A program made the translations under genes and the position numbers. From contig CANJSR010000337.1 in NCBI GenBank assembly GCA_947476855.1, forward strand, positions 1-5,562: a stretch of DNA of 5,562 nucleotides. Direction: 5' to 3'. Shown piece after piece: positions 1-5,562 of the stretch. The DNA comes from Acetobacteraceae bacterium. GTDB taxonomy: Bacteria > Pseudomonadota > Alphaproteobacteria > Acetobacterales > Acetobacteraceae. Under the pieces are notes generated by a model. It did not search any database and was not told where the DNA came from. It saw nothing but the letters and a program-made list of their open reading frames with translations. Each line of letters begins with the position of its first letter. Position 1 is the first letter of the stretch.

Positions 1-470
1 GCGTACCAGTAGGTGAACTGGACGATCGCGGCCGCGTATTTCGGGGTCAGGTCGTCGGTGATGGTCCGCAGCGCGTTCTCGTTCCCGCCATGCGCGTTGA
101 GCAGGACGATGCGTTTGAAGCCGTGGCGCAGGACGGATTTCACCACCCCCTCCACCACCGCGGCAAAGGCCGCGTTGTCGAGCGTGACGGTGCCGCCGAA
201 GCTCATGTGATGCTCCGACAGGCCGGTCCACAGGACGGGCAGGACCAGGATCGGCTGGCCCTTTTCCGCGACCTTGGCGGCTGTGCGGGCGGCCACTTCC
301 TCACCCAGCATCGAGTCGACCTCGACCGGCAGATGCGGGCCGTGCTGTTCGAGGGATGCGATCGGCAGGACAACGATCGCGTCCTGGCGCGCGCGCTCGC
401 GCAACTGGTCAGCGCGCAGCTTGCGCCATTCGTATTCGTACCGTGTGTGAGTCATAGTCCCCTGGGCCAT
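1..470 (-). CDS. Creatininase-family amidohydrolase, N-terminal part (3' end outside window)
   Basis: Members of this family are metal-dependent enzymes that open or hydrolyse cyclic or linear amides (creatinine amidohydrolase, formamidopyrimidine-type deformylases, the mycofactocin peptidase MftE). The 156 visible residues carry the family signature: LPIASLEQHGPHLP at 35-48 with the putative metal ligands E41 and H43, then D52, and a NAHGGN motif at 125-130 with H127. The remainder, roughly the last 100 residues of a usual 250-270, lies beyond position 1. Three in-frame ATGs occur at 476, 470 and 455. I chose 470 because GGGAG at 479-483 stands 8 bases before it, while 476 is only 2 bases from that site. 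There is no signal peptide, so it is probably cytoplasmic. Upstream lies the scar of an insertion sequence, and the reading frame stays open back into it. Family assignment is firm; the substrate cannot be told from this sequence. Confidence 0.9.
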   Translation of the reverse strand, partial: MAQGTMTHTRYEYEWRKLRADQLRERARQDAIVVLPIASLEQHGPHLPVEVDSMLGEEVAARTAAKVAEKGQPILVLPVLWTGLSEHHMSFGGTVTLDNAAFAAVVEGVVKSVLRHGFKRIVLLNAHGGNENALRTITDDLTPKYAAAIVQFTYWY

Positions 471-716
471 CGCCATTTCTCCCGCCTTCGCGGTGCCATG
501 GGGCCATGAACACGCGCATGAGGGAAGAGTGGGCAGGCCAGATTTCTGGCCGCTGGGCCGGCTTTGATCCTGGATCGGGGGGCACCGCTCTCGCCATTCT
601 GCGCTGGCGATGATCGCCCAGGACGATGGGACCTGCCTCGCATAGTGGCGGGCCTTTCCCTCCAACCGACGAAGCGACCCATGGACCGCACCGAAGCCAT
701 TGTTCGGCTCCACGGC
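471..716. other. Stretch with no recognised gene upstream of the creatininase-family gene
   Basis: About 250 bases separate the insertion-sequence remnant from the creatininase start. No reading frame here resembles a protein family I recognise. The minus-strand frame of the creatininase gene is open throughout, but its translation is rich in Cys, Pro, Ser and Arg and looks non-coding. The only structure seen is a short palindrome at 536-551 (GGCCAGA-TT-TCTGGCC). The promoter of the creatininase gene, if it has its own, should be here, but I find no convincing -35/-10 pair. Confidence 0.5.
479..483 (-). promoter_or_regulatory. Ribosome binding site of the creatininase-family gene
   Basis: On the minus strand GGGAG lies 8 bases before the ATG at 470 and 2 bases before the ATG at 476. 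This spacing is the reason for placing the start at 470. Confidence 0.55.
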
Positions 717-724
717 GCGGTCGA

Positions 725-923
725 TCATCGCTTTGCGCCCAGCAGGCCGGCCTGGCTGAGCGCGCCGGCCAAGAAATCCTTCTCCAGCGTCAGATCTCCG
801 ATCTTCGCATGGAGCACCGTGAGATCCGCCGAGCCGGCATCCACCCGCTCCACGCCCGAACCAGACAAATCGGAGGCGCCCTCCAGCAGCCGGGGTGCGG
901 TTCCGGCGAGACCGTTTCGTCTT
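725..923 (-). pseudogene. Broken IS3-family orfA (transposase DNA-binding subunit)
   Basis: OrfA of IS3-family elements is a short helix-turn-helix protein with a C-terminal leucine zipper, made alone or fused to OrfB by frameshifting. Two pieces remain, in different frames. The first, from 920, reads TKRSRRNRTPA, matching the usual N-terminus (M)TKRxRRNxxPAFKAKV. The second reads LLEGASDLSGSG and continues to LTVLHAKIGDLTLEKDFL and AGLLGAKR, stopping at TGA 727-725; this is the typical zipper and C-terminal end. The helix-turn-helix part between them, about 35-40 codons in relatives, is deleted, and the join near 890 changes frame. The expected ATG at 923-921 is AAG, although AGGAG sits 5 bases before it. 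The stop overlaps the ATG of the orfB start (ATGA). Family recognition is from memory of the motifs. Confidence 0.8.
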
Positions 924-930
924 GCCGGCT

Positions 931-963
931 CCTGATCGGCGGCGATCCTCGCCGCCGATCAGG
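931..963 (-). promoter_or_regulatory. Perfect 15-bp inverted repeat with 3-base loop, overlapping the old orfA ribosome binding site
   Basis: Arms 931-945 and 949-963 are exact reverse complements, with TCC between them on the plus strand. In a minus-strand transcript this forms a very stable GC-rich hairpin whose last three stem bases are the AGG of the AGGAG site (933-929) of the old orfA. It lies about 60 bases after the monooxygenase stop codon. No T-run follows on either strand, so it is not a standard intrinsic terminator, though it may stop or slow transcription or protect the mRNA 3' end. The structure is seen directly; its role is inference. Confidence 0.7.
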
Positions 964-1023
964 CGGGAATGCCGCCTATGGCCCTTTGCGGATTTCCCCG
1001 GCCACCTCTGTCCACGGCAACCG

Positions 1024-2949
1024 TCAGGCGATCATCAGGTCGGCGAGGTCGGGTTCGCGCAGGAAGCCAGACATCTCCGCCGTATGGAACGGGTTCATCA
1101 CGGCGGAGCGACCATGTTCCGTCCAATAGTAGTTGTGGGCGCGGGGATCGCTCCACACCTTGGAGAGGTTGCGTTCATCCACCAGGCGGTTGTAGCGCCA
1201 GAAGGCGTCCGGCCGGACCTCCATCGCGCCGCCATTGCCCAGGACCAGCGCCTCCATGCACTGCAGCGCGTAATGGGCGACCTTCTCGTGGAACGAAGCC
1301 ACGGTCAGGCCGCCGTTGGTGTTCGGGCCATAGACCGACCAGAGATTGGGAAAGCCCGGCATCATGCAGCCGAGATAGGCGCGCGCGCCATCCTTGGCCC
1401 ATAGCTGGTCCAGCGTCTGCCCCCCGCGCCCGGTGATGGTCATCGGATAGAGGTACTCGGTGGCGTGGAAGCCGGTCGCGTAGACGATCACGTCGACCTC
1501 GTGCAGCGTCCCGTCCTTGGCCACGATGCCCCGCGGCTCGATGCGCTCGATCCCGCTGGTGACCAGAGAGACGTTGTCGCGCAGCAGGGCGTCGACAATG
1601 GAATATTCCGGGTCAATAACAACAGCGCGGGCCGACCAGACCGGATGCGGCGGGGTCATGGCGGCCACGAGCGCTGGATCGCCCAGCTTTCGCTCCAGGA
1701 ATCCGATGCACCCCTCACGGGCCCGCTTGTTGAGCGGGTTGCAGGCGTAGGGATCGTCGAAGTCCCGATCGATCTCCGCGACATTGGCGATACGGTCGAG
1801 CGAGCAGGTCCGCGCCCGCATGAAGTTGGTGTGGAACGGCAGGTTGCGATCCAGCCAGTTGACCTGCGGCGGGAAGGGCGAGCGGTAGCCAGCCACCGGA
1901 AACAGCCACTGCGGCGTCCGCTGGAACGCGGTGACGTGGGCGGCCTCCAGCGCAAGCTCGGGGATCATCTGGTAGCCGGTGCAGCCGGTGCCGATCACGG
2001 CCACCCGCTTGTCCTTCATGTCGAAGTCCTGCGGCCACCGCGCCGTGTGCCACGAGGCGCCTGCGAAGGTTTCGGCGCCCGGGATCGAGGGGAGGTTCGG
2101 CCGGCTGAGAAAACCGACCGCCGTGATCACCGCGCGGGAGCGGATGGTCCGTGCGCCGTCCGGCCCCTCGATGTCGATCTTCCACTCGCCGGCGGACTCG
2201 TCCCAGGTCAGTGCCTTGACCTCGGTGTTGAACTGGATGTGCCGGCGCAGGTCGAAGTTGTCGGCGACCCAGTCGAAATACTTCACGTTCTCCCGCCACT
2301 CGCAGAACGGATTGGGATAGGGGAAGTCGACGCCAAACAGGTGGGTATAGGAACGGCTGGGCGTATCGACCCGGGCGCCGGGATAGCGGTTCTCCCACCA
2401 GGTGCCGCCGACGCCGGTGTTCTTTTCGATGACAGTGAACGGGAACCCGGCCTTCCGCAGTTGCAGCGCGGCGTTCAGTCCGCCCATGCCGGCCCCGATG
2501 ACCGTCACGGTGAAGTCCTTCAGCCGAACCGGATCGGGTTCCGCTTGCCAGTGCAGCGACCGCACCGTCTGGTCGAGTGCCAGTTCCTCCACGTGATGCC
2601 GCAGGTTCTCGCCTTCCATGGTCTGCCCCAGCATCAGCCCCAGGCTGGCCGCGAGCCGTTCCGGCGGGCCGATGGCGATATCGCCGGCGCCGCTGTCCCG
2701 GTAGGCTTTCAGGAACGCGACACCCTTGCGCCGGAGCAGCGCCACATCCGCTTCGGTCGCCGGCGCGGCAACGTCGAAATAGCCAGCCAGCACCGTCTTC
2801 ACGCGCGTCGCCGCCACCTCCGGATCGCCGGTGAGTTGGTAGACCAAGCCACGGAGAACCATGGGATCGGCATGGGCGATCGCGTCCTCGATCACCGCGT
2901 CGCTCGCTTCCAGCAGTTCCGGCCGTGAAGATATCGTCTGCTTGGTCAT
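1024..2949 (-). CDS. Type I Baeyer-Villiger monooxygenase, long form (4-hydroxyacetophenone monooxygenase-like)
   Basis: This is a complete flavoprotein of 641 residues. Enzymes of this type use FAD, NADPH and O2 to insert oxygen next to a ketone, giving an ester or lactone, and act in the cytoplasm. Visible features: an N-terminal helical extension (about 1-140); the FAD-binding Rossmann motif GAGMGG at 152-157; GGTWWENRYPGARVD at 181-195; the diagnostic fingerprint FAGASWHTARWP at 295-306 (FxGxxxHxxxWP); the NADPH-binding motif GTGCTG at 320-325; and YATGF at 490-494. R441 (SARAV) sits where I expect the catalytic arginine of the family. Length and extension match the 640-residue 4-hydroxyacetophenone monooxygenase rather than the shorter cyclohexanone type. 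The start at 2949 has GGAG 10 bases upstream; further in-frame ATGs at 3027 and 3075 lack a good site and would add low-complexity Arg-rich residues. Substrate is unknown; acyclic or aryl ketones are plausible. No ester hydrolase gene lies beside it in the window. Confidence 0.93.
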   Translation of the reverse strand: MTKQTISSRPELLEASDAVIEDAIAHADPMVLRGLVYQLTGDPEVAATRVKTVLAGYFDVAAPATEADVALLRRKGVAFLKAYRDSGAGDIAIGPPERLAASLGLMLGQTMEGENLRHHVEELALDQTVRSLHWQAEPDPVRLKDFTVTVIGAGMGGLNAALQLRKAGFPFTVIEKNTGVGGTWWENRYPGARVDTPSRSYTHLFGVDFPYPNPFCEWRENVKYFDWVADNFDLRRHIQFNTEVKALTWDESAGEWKIDIEGPDGARTIRSRAVITAVGFLSRPNLPSIPGAETFAGASWHTARWPQDFDMKDKRVAVIGTGCTGYQMIPELALEAAHVTAFQRTPQWLFPVAGYRSPFPPQVNWLDRNLPFHTNFMRARTCSLDRIANVAEIDRDFDDPYACNPLNKRAREGCIGFLERKLGDPALVAAMTPPHPVWSARAVVIDPEYSIVDALLRDNVSLVTSGIERIEPRGIVAKDGTLHEVDVIVYATGFHATEYLYPMTITGRGGQTLDQLWAKDGARAYLGCMMPGFPNLWSVYGPNTNGGLTVASFHEKVAHYALQCMEALVLGNGGAMEVRPDAFWRYNRLVDERNLSKVWSDPRAHNYYWTEHGRSAVMNPFHTAEMSGFLREPDLADLMIA

Positions 2950-2959
2950 ACGCTCAGGA

Positions 2960-2963
2960 CTCC
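2960..2963 (-). promoter_or_regulatory. Ribosome binding site of the monooxygenase gene
   Basis: GGAG on the minus strand stands 10 bases before the ATG at 2949. The two upstream in-frame ATGs (3027, 3075) have no comparable site, so this one supports the shorter, 641-residue protein. Confidence 0.5.
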
Positions 2964-3110
2964 GCGGTAGCGTTGCTTGTGCTCGATTTGAGCCCAGAGG
3001 AGCAACCCCTCGGGCGATCTGGGGCATGCTACCCACCGTCCGACGACCTTCGCAACGGCGGACGTGCCGGAACATCGGCCGGTGATGGTGGCGCCGATCT
3101 CAGCCCAAGC

Positions 3111-3140
3111 GTCATATCAAGACGACACTGTTACAATCAA
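3111..3140 (-). promoter_or_regulatory. Possible sigma70-type promoter of the monooxygenase gene
   Basis: On the minus strand TTGATT (3140-3135) and TATGAC (3116-3111) are separated by 18 bases, in the most AT-rich part of the interval between the RTX gene and the monooxygenase. It would give a leader of about 155 bases before the ATG at 2949. The match is by eye and the -10 box is imperfect. Confidence 0.35.
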
Positions 3141-3177
3141 ACGAACCAAGAAGGACACCCAACGTGATAGCCCCCTG

Positions 3178-5562
3178 TCACAAGGTAAAGTTCGTCTCGG
3201 TCAATGTATGGGACCCGGTCAGCCTGATCGCGAAGTCCGCGGCGCTGTCACCGTTCACATCGCCCGAAACCAGGGTTGCCCCGCCGCCCACCTCGGCGCG
3301 CACTTCCCCCGCCGTACCCGAGAACGCGGCGGCTCCGATGAATGTGAAAGCCTGATTGCCGATCTCGCCGGTATCGGCGTCAAGCGCCTTCAGTCCGATC
3401 AGATCTCCCGCCAACGCCGAGAAATCGTCGATCGTGTCCTGACCGGACAAATCCACCGTCGAGTCGGTCAACGCCAGGAGAACGAAAATATCGGCCCCAA
3501 GGTCGCCTATCACGAAATCGGCGCCACCTGCTCCCGCGATCACATCCGTCCCGTCGCCACCGGTGATGGTATTGGCAAACTCATTGCCGGTCAGCGCCAG
3601 GCCACCGGCACCCGTGGCCGCCGCCAGGAACTCGATGCCGCCGGTTGCTCCCAGTGTCACCCCGACACTGGCCAGGATCGTGTCCACCGTCCCGCCGCCC
3701 CCGCCGCTTGCTTCGCTGACGACGTCGCCCGCGTGATTGACGTGATAGGTGTCGTTGCCCGCCTGCCCCACCATCCAATCGGCGCCCGCCGTCCCGACCA
3801 GGTCGTCATCCCCCGCTCCGCCCAGAACCAGGGACAGCGGGTCCGACGCCGCGCTGACATTGCCGGCCCGGTCGATCGCCTTGCCGGTGACAATATGGTT
3901 CCCGGCGGCCAGCGCGATCGGAGCGACCCAGGTCCCGGCCGCGGACACGATGGCGGACCCGATTTCCGTGACCCCCTCGAACAGCCGGATCGTGGTGCCG
4001 GTGGGCGCGGTGCCACTGATCGCGGTTGCGGTTGCCTTCAGCAGGACGGGCGCGACCTCGGGCGTCGTGTCGATGGTGACGAACTGCCCTGGCGACGCGG
4101 GCCCCTTGTTGCCGGCGGCATCCGTCGCCCGCGCCTGGACCGCGTGTTTTCCCTCGGAAAGCGCCGTTGTCATGATCGACCACGCGCCGGTGCCGTCGGC
4201 CGTGCCCGAACCGATCACGGTGGAACCGACCAGCAACGAGATGGCGCTGCCCGCCTCCGCCGTCCCCGTAAACACTGGTGTCGTGATATTCGTAACATTA
4301 TCGTTGTCGAACCGACCGGCGTCGGAGCCAGCGGCCAGGTCGGGCCTGGAGGGGCGGTCGGGCGCGGTGCGGTCGATGGTGACCGTCAGGCCGGCCGAGG
4401 GTCCGGCGCTGTTGCCCGCGGCGTCGGACGCGATGGCGGTGATGACATGCGCGCCCTCGGTCAACGTGCTGGCGCGGATCGCCCAGGCGCCGGCCAGGTT
4501 CGCCTTGCCGGTGCCGATCAGGGTCGCGCCATCGTACAGCATCACGGTCGCGCCCGCCTCCGCCATGCCCTGGAAGATCGGACGGTCGTTGCGGGTGATG
4601 TCATCCACGCTCGACACCCCGCCATCGCTTCCTCCCACCATGTCCGGCGCGCTCGGCGGGGGCACCAGACTGGTGTCGATCGTTATCAGCAGGGCGGGCG
4701 AATCCGGGCCTGACTTGCCGAATCCATCGACGGCCCGCGCCCGCACCGCATATTCTCCGTCGGCCAGGGGGCCGGTCGTGATCGACCAGGCGCCACTGGC
4801 GTTGGCCACGCCGGTGCCCAGAACGGTCGTGCCCGCCAGCAACGTGACGGTGGCGTTCGCCGCGGCCAGGCCCGAGAAGGTGGGGGTCGTGATCTTCGTG
4901 ATGTTGTCGGTGCCTGAGATGCCGGTGTCGGACGCGGCCGCCATGTCCGGCCGCGTCACCTCGAAACCAACCAGCGCGACGGTGGTGGCGACCCGCGCAA
5001 CCGCCCGGCCCGCCGTGAAGGTTGTGTAGCCACCGCCGGTACTGCCCCGCACCCAGGCATCCGGGCCGAGCAGGACGGCGTCACCGGAATTGCCGTTGAT
5101 GGTGAGGGTGTTGGTGGTCGAGGAGAGGTTCAGGACCTCCCGCGCTGTCAGCTTCAGCGTGTTGTTGCCGGCGCCGGTGATGTCGATGACCTCGATATTC
5201 CGCAGCCTGGTGTTGGCGATGCTGGTCAGGTCGAGCGTCATGCCCGCGCCATCCAGCGCCAGCGTGTCGATGCCGGATCCGCCATCGATGCGCCGGAATG
5301 CCAGGTCGGCGATCCTGATCGTGTCGTTGCCTCCGGCGCCCAACAGGACATCGCCGCCGCCACGGCTGTCCAGCGTGTCGTCGCCGAGGCCCGCGACGAT
5401 GTTGTCGGCGCCGGTGGTGCCGGTCAGGGTTTCCGATTCGGCGCCGCCGAGATGGGTGACGGTGGCGGAAAAATTGCCGCCGAAGATGACATAGCTTTGG
5501 CCCGCGCTGTCCGGGCCCCCCGCCGCCTCGGCGTAGGGGGCCCCGATGATGAGATCGTCGAA
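3178..5562 (-). CDS. Large secreted RTX calcium-binding protein with FG-GAP and Ig-like repeats, C-terminal part (5' end outside window)
   Basis: The 794 visible residues run in frame from the window edge to TGA at 3180-3178. Numbered from the edge, they begin inside an FG-GAP (integrin-alpha beta-propeller) unit: FDDLIIGAPYA at 1-11 and GQSYVIFGG at 21-29. An RTX stretch follows (TGADNIVAGLGDDTLDSRGG, about 50-69, on to GGNDT). A linker domain spans about 90-200 (IDGGSGIDTLALDG, IEVIDITGAGNNTL). Four Ig-like repeats occupy 205-580 and a second RTX region about 583-695. The C-terminus, about 709-794, resembles the serralysin C-terminal domain (DTIDDFSALAGDLIGL, DVNGDSAADFAIRLTGSHTL). Such proteins bind Ca2+ outside the cell and leave through a type I (ABC/MFP/TolC) system using an uncleaved C-terminal signal; no such exporter gene is in the window. 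No catalytic domain is visible here. Likely roles are adhesion, surface layer or biofilm matrix, which is inference. The true start and N-terminal domains lie upstream. Confidence 0.9.
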   Translation of the reverse strand, partial: FDDLIIGAPYAEAAGGPDSAGQSYVIFGGNFSATVTHLGGAESETLTGTTGADNIVAGLGDDTLDSRGGGDVLLGAGGNDTIRIADLAFRRIDGGSGIDTLALDGAGMTLDLTSIANTRLRNIEVIDITGAGNNTLKLTAREVLNLSSTTNTLTINGNSGDAVLLGPDAWVRGSTGGGYTTFTAGRAVARVATTVALVGFEVTRPDMAAASDTGISGTDNITKITTPTFSGLAAANATVTLLAGTTVLGTGVANASGAWSITTGPLADGEYAVRARAVDGFGKSGPDSPALLITIDTSLVPPPSAPDMVGGSDGGVSSVDDITRNDRPIFQGMAEAGATVMLYDGATLIGTGKANLAGAWAIRASTLTEGAHVITAIASDAAGNSAGPSAGLTVTIDRTAPDRPSRPDLAAGSDAGRFDNDNVTNITTPVFTGTAEAGSAISLLVGSTVIGSGTADGTGAWSIMTTALSEGKHAVQARATDAAGNKGPASPGQFVTIDTTPEVAPVLLKATATAISGTAPTGTTIRLFEGVTEIGSAIVSAAGTWVAPIALAAGNHIVTGKAIDRAGNVSAASDPLSLVLGGAGDDDLVGTAGADWMVGQAGNDTYHVNHAGDVVSEASGGGGGTVDTILASVGVTLGATGGIEFLAAATGAGGLALTGNEFANTITGGDGTDVIAGAGGADFVIGDLGADIFVLLALTDSTVDLSGQDTIDDFSALAGDLIGLKALDADTGEIGNQAFTFIGAAAFSGTAGEVRAEVGGGATLVSGDVNGDSAADFAIRLTGSHTLTETNFTL
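3181..3438 (-). other. Serralysin-type C-terminal domain with type I secretion signal
   Basis: The last 86 residues contain DTIDDFSALAGDLIGL, a small hydrophobic FTFIG segment and DVNGDSAADFAIRLTG, and end in TETNFTL. This pattern is shared by the C-terminal part of serralysin-like proteases and other RTX proteins exported by type I systems. The protease domain itself is absent from the visible part. Confidence 0.75.
3484..3813 (-). repeat. C-terminal RTX calcium-binding repeat region
   Basis: Glycine/aspartate nonapeptide-like units occur as GDDDLVGTAGADWMVGQAGN (3813-3754), continuing into DTYHV, and again as ITGGDGTDVIAGAGGADFVI (about 3567-3508), continuing into GDLGADIFV. The spacer between them has the GDVVSEASGGG and GNEFANTI elements usual in RTX modules. 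Several units are degenerate. They are expected to fold as a parallel beta-roll on binding Ca2+ after export. Confidence 0.8.
3823..4950 (-). repeat. Four tandem Ig-like repeats; three full units of exactly 303 bp
   Basis: Units lie at 4950-4648, 4647-4345, 4344-4042 and 4041-3823. The first three begin PDMAAASD, PDMVGGSD and PDLAAGSD and are each 101 residues long. Shared marks are a PxFxG strand (TPTFSG, RPIFQG, TPVFTG), a GAW(S/A)I strand, and the (D/E)G...(V/I)xARAxD core followed by AGN-type turns. The fourth unit is shorter (about 73 residues) and lacks the leading PDxxxxSD and inter-domain part. These resemble bacterial Ig-like domains of large surface proteins and probably act as a stalk. 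Confidence 0.8.
5317..5427 (-). repeat. N-proximal RTX-like repeat region
   Basis: The translation LTGTTGADNIVAGLGDDTL, continuing through GGGDVLLGAGGNDTI, gives three to four GGxGxDx-type units between the FG-GAP unit and the linker domain. This makes two separate RTX blocks flanking the Ig-like repeats in the same protein. Confidence 0.75.

Larger units (their letters stand above)
717..1014 (-). mobile_element. Remnant of the 5' end of an IS3-family insertion sequence
   Basis: The stretch contains, in minus-strand order, an untranslated leader, a strong hairpin (963-931), an AGGAG site (933-929), a broken orfA (923-725), the ATGA overlap at 728-725 and the first codons of orfB (Met-Ile-Asp-Arg, 728-717). 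This order is that of the left part of an IS3-family element with two overlapping frames. The rest of orfB, with its DDE catalytic domain, is absent, as is any right terminal repeat that I can find. Both boundaries are estimates: the inner one is where similarity to orfB stops, and the outer one is placed at a TGGACAG sequence just after the monooxygenase stop codon, which could be the left tip. No target-site duplication can be shown. It is certainly non-functional. Confidence 0.65.

Noticed and set aside
90..509. Plus-strand open frame antisense to the creatininase-family gene
   Set aside because: The minus strand here encodes conserved metal-site motifs (LEQHGPH, NAHGGN), so the plus-strand frame is a shadow.
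639..660. Possible right terminal inverted repeat of the IS3 element, resembling the leader at 965-986 in inverted orientation
   Set aside because: The match needs several gaps and does not continue toward the expected element tip, so I treat it as chance.
931..963. Standard intrinsic terminator for the monooxygenase gene
   Set aside because: The hairpin is strong but no T-run follows it on either strand; it was kept only as a hairpin with possible regulatory use.
564..1404. Several overlapping plus-strand open frames between and within the insertion-sequence remnant and the end of the monooxygenase
   Set aside because: They overlap one another, run antisense to the IS3 remnant and the monooxygenase C-terminus, and lack recognisable motifs.
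1465..2928. Plus-strand open frame of 487 codons antisense to the monooxygenase
   Set aside because: It lies wholly inside the monooxygenase gene, whose motifs are unambiguous. The translation is rich in Arg, Gly, His and Val with no recognisable domain, as expected for an antisense frame of a GC-rich gene.
2950..3075. N-terminal extension of the monooxygenase to an ATG at 3075 (683 residues)
   Set aside because: The extra 42 residues are Arg-rich without family similarity, the ATG has no ribosome binding site, and 641 residues fits the long-form family.
3064..4713. Plus-strand open frame of 549 codons antisense to the RTX protein
   Set aside because: It is an antisense shadow of the repeat-rich RTX/Ig-like gene; composition is Arg/Gly/Asp-rich and no family is recognisable.
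3823..4950. CRISPR array or tandem DNA repeat
   Set aside because: The 303-bp periodicity is at protein level within one open frame, and the DNA units have diverged; there are no short identical repeats with spacers.

Overview
The window is GC-rich and almost fully coding. Every gene I can support lies on the minus strand, so transcription runs from high to low coordinates. The domain types (a secreted RTX/Ig-like/FG-GAP protein, a Baeyer-Villiger-type flavin monooxygenase, a creatininase-family enzyme, an IS3-family remnant) and the base composition suggest a high-GC proteobacterium, most likely an alphaproteobacterium. That placement is inference, because no marker gene is present.

Layout in transcription order. 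(1) 5562-3178: the C-terminal 794 residues of a large secreted calcium-binding protein. It holds an FG-GAP unit, RTX glycine/aspartate repeats, four Ig-like repeats (three with an exact 101-residue period), more RTX repeats and a serralysin-like C-terminus typical of type I secretion substrates. (2) 3177-2950: an intergenic leader with a possible promoter. (3) 2949-1024: a complete 641-residue type I Baeyer-Villiger monooxygenase of the long, N-terminally extended form, resembling 4-hydroxyacetophenone monooxygenase. (4) About 1014-717: the decayed 5' end of an IS3-family insertion sequence. It has a strong hairpin in front of a ribosome binding site, an orfA that has lost its ATG and an internal segment, and the ATGA junction to orfB with only the first four or so orfB codons recognisable. 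(5) 716-471: about 250 bases with no recognised gene. (6) 470-1: the N-terminal 156 residues of a creatininase-family metal-dependent amidohydrolase, cut by the window edge.

The monooxygenase and the amidohydrolase are both plausible catabolic enzymes facing the same way, but the insertion-sequence scar separates them and nothing here proves a shared pathway. The secreted RTX protein looks functionally unrelated. I see no clearly new multi-gene system. The most instructive structure is the insertion-sequence scar, where an exact 15-bp hairpin covers part of the old orfA ribosome binding site directly downstream of the monooxygenase.
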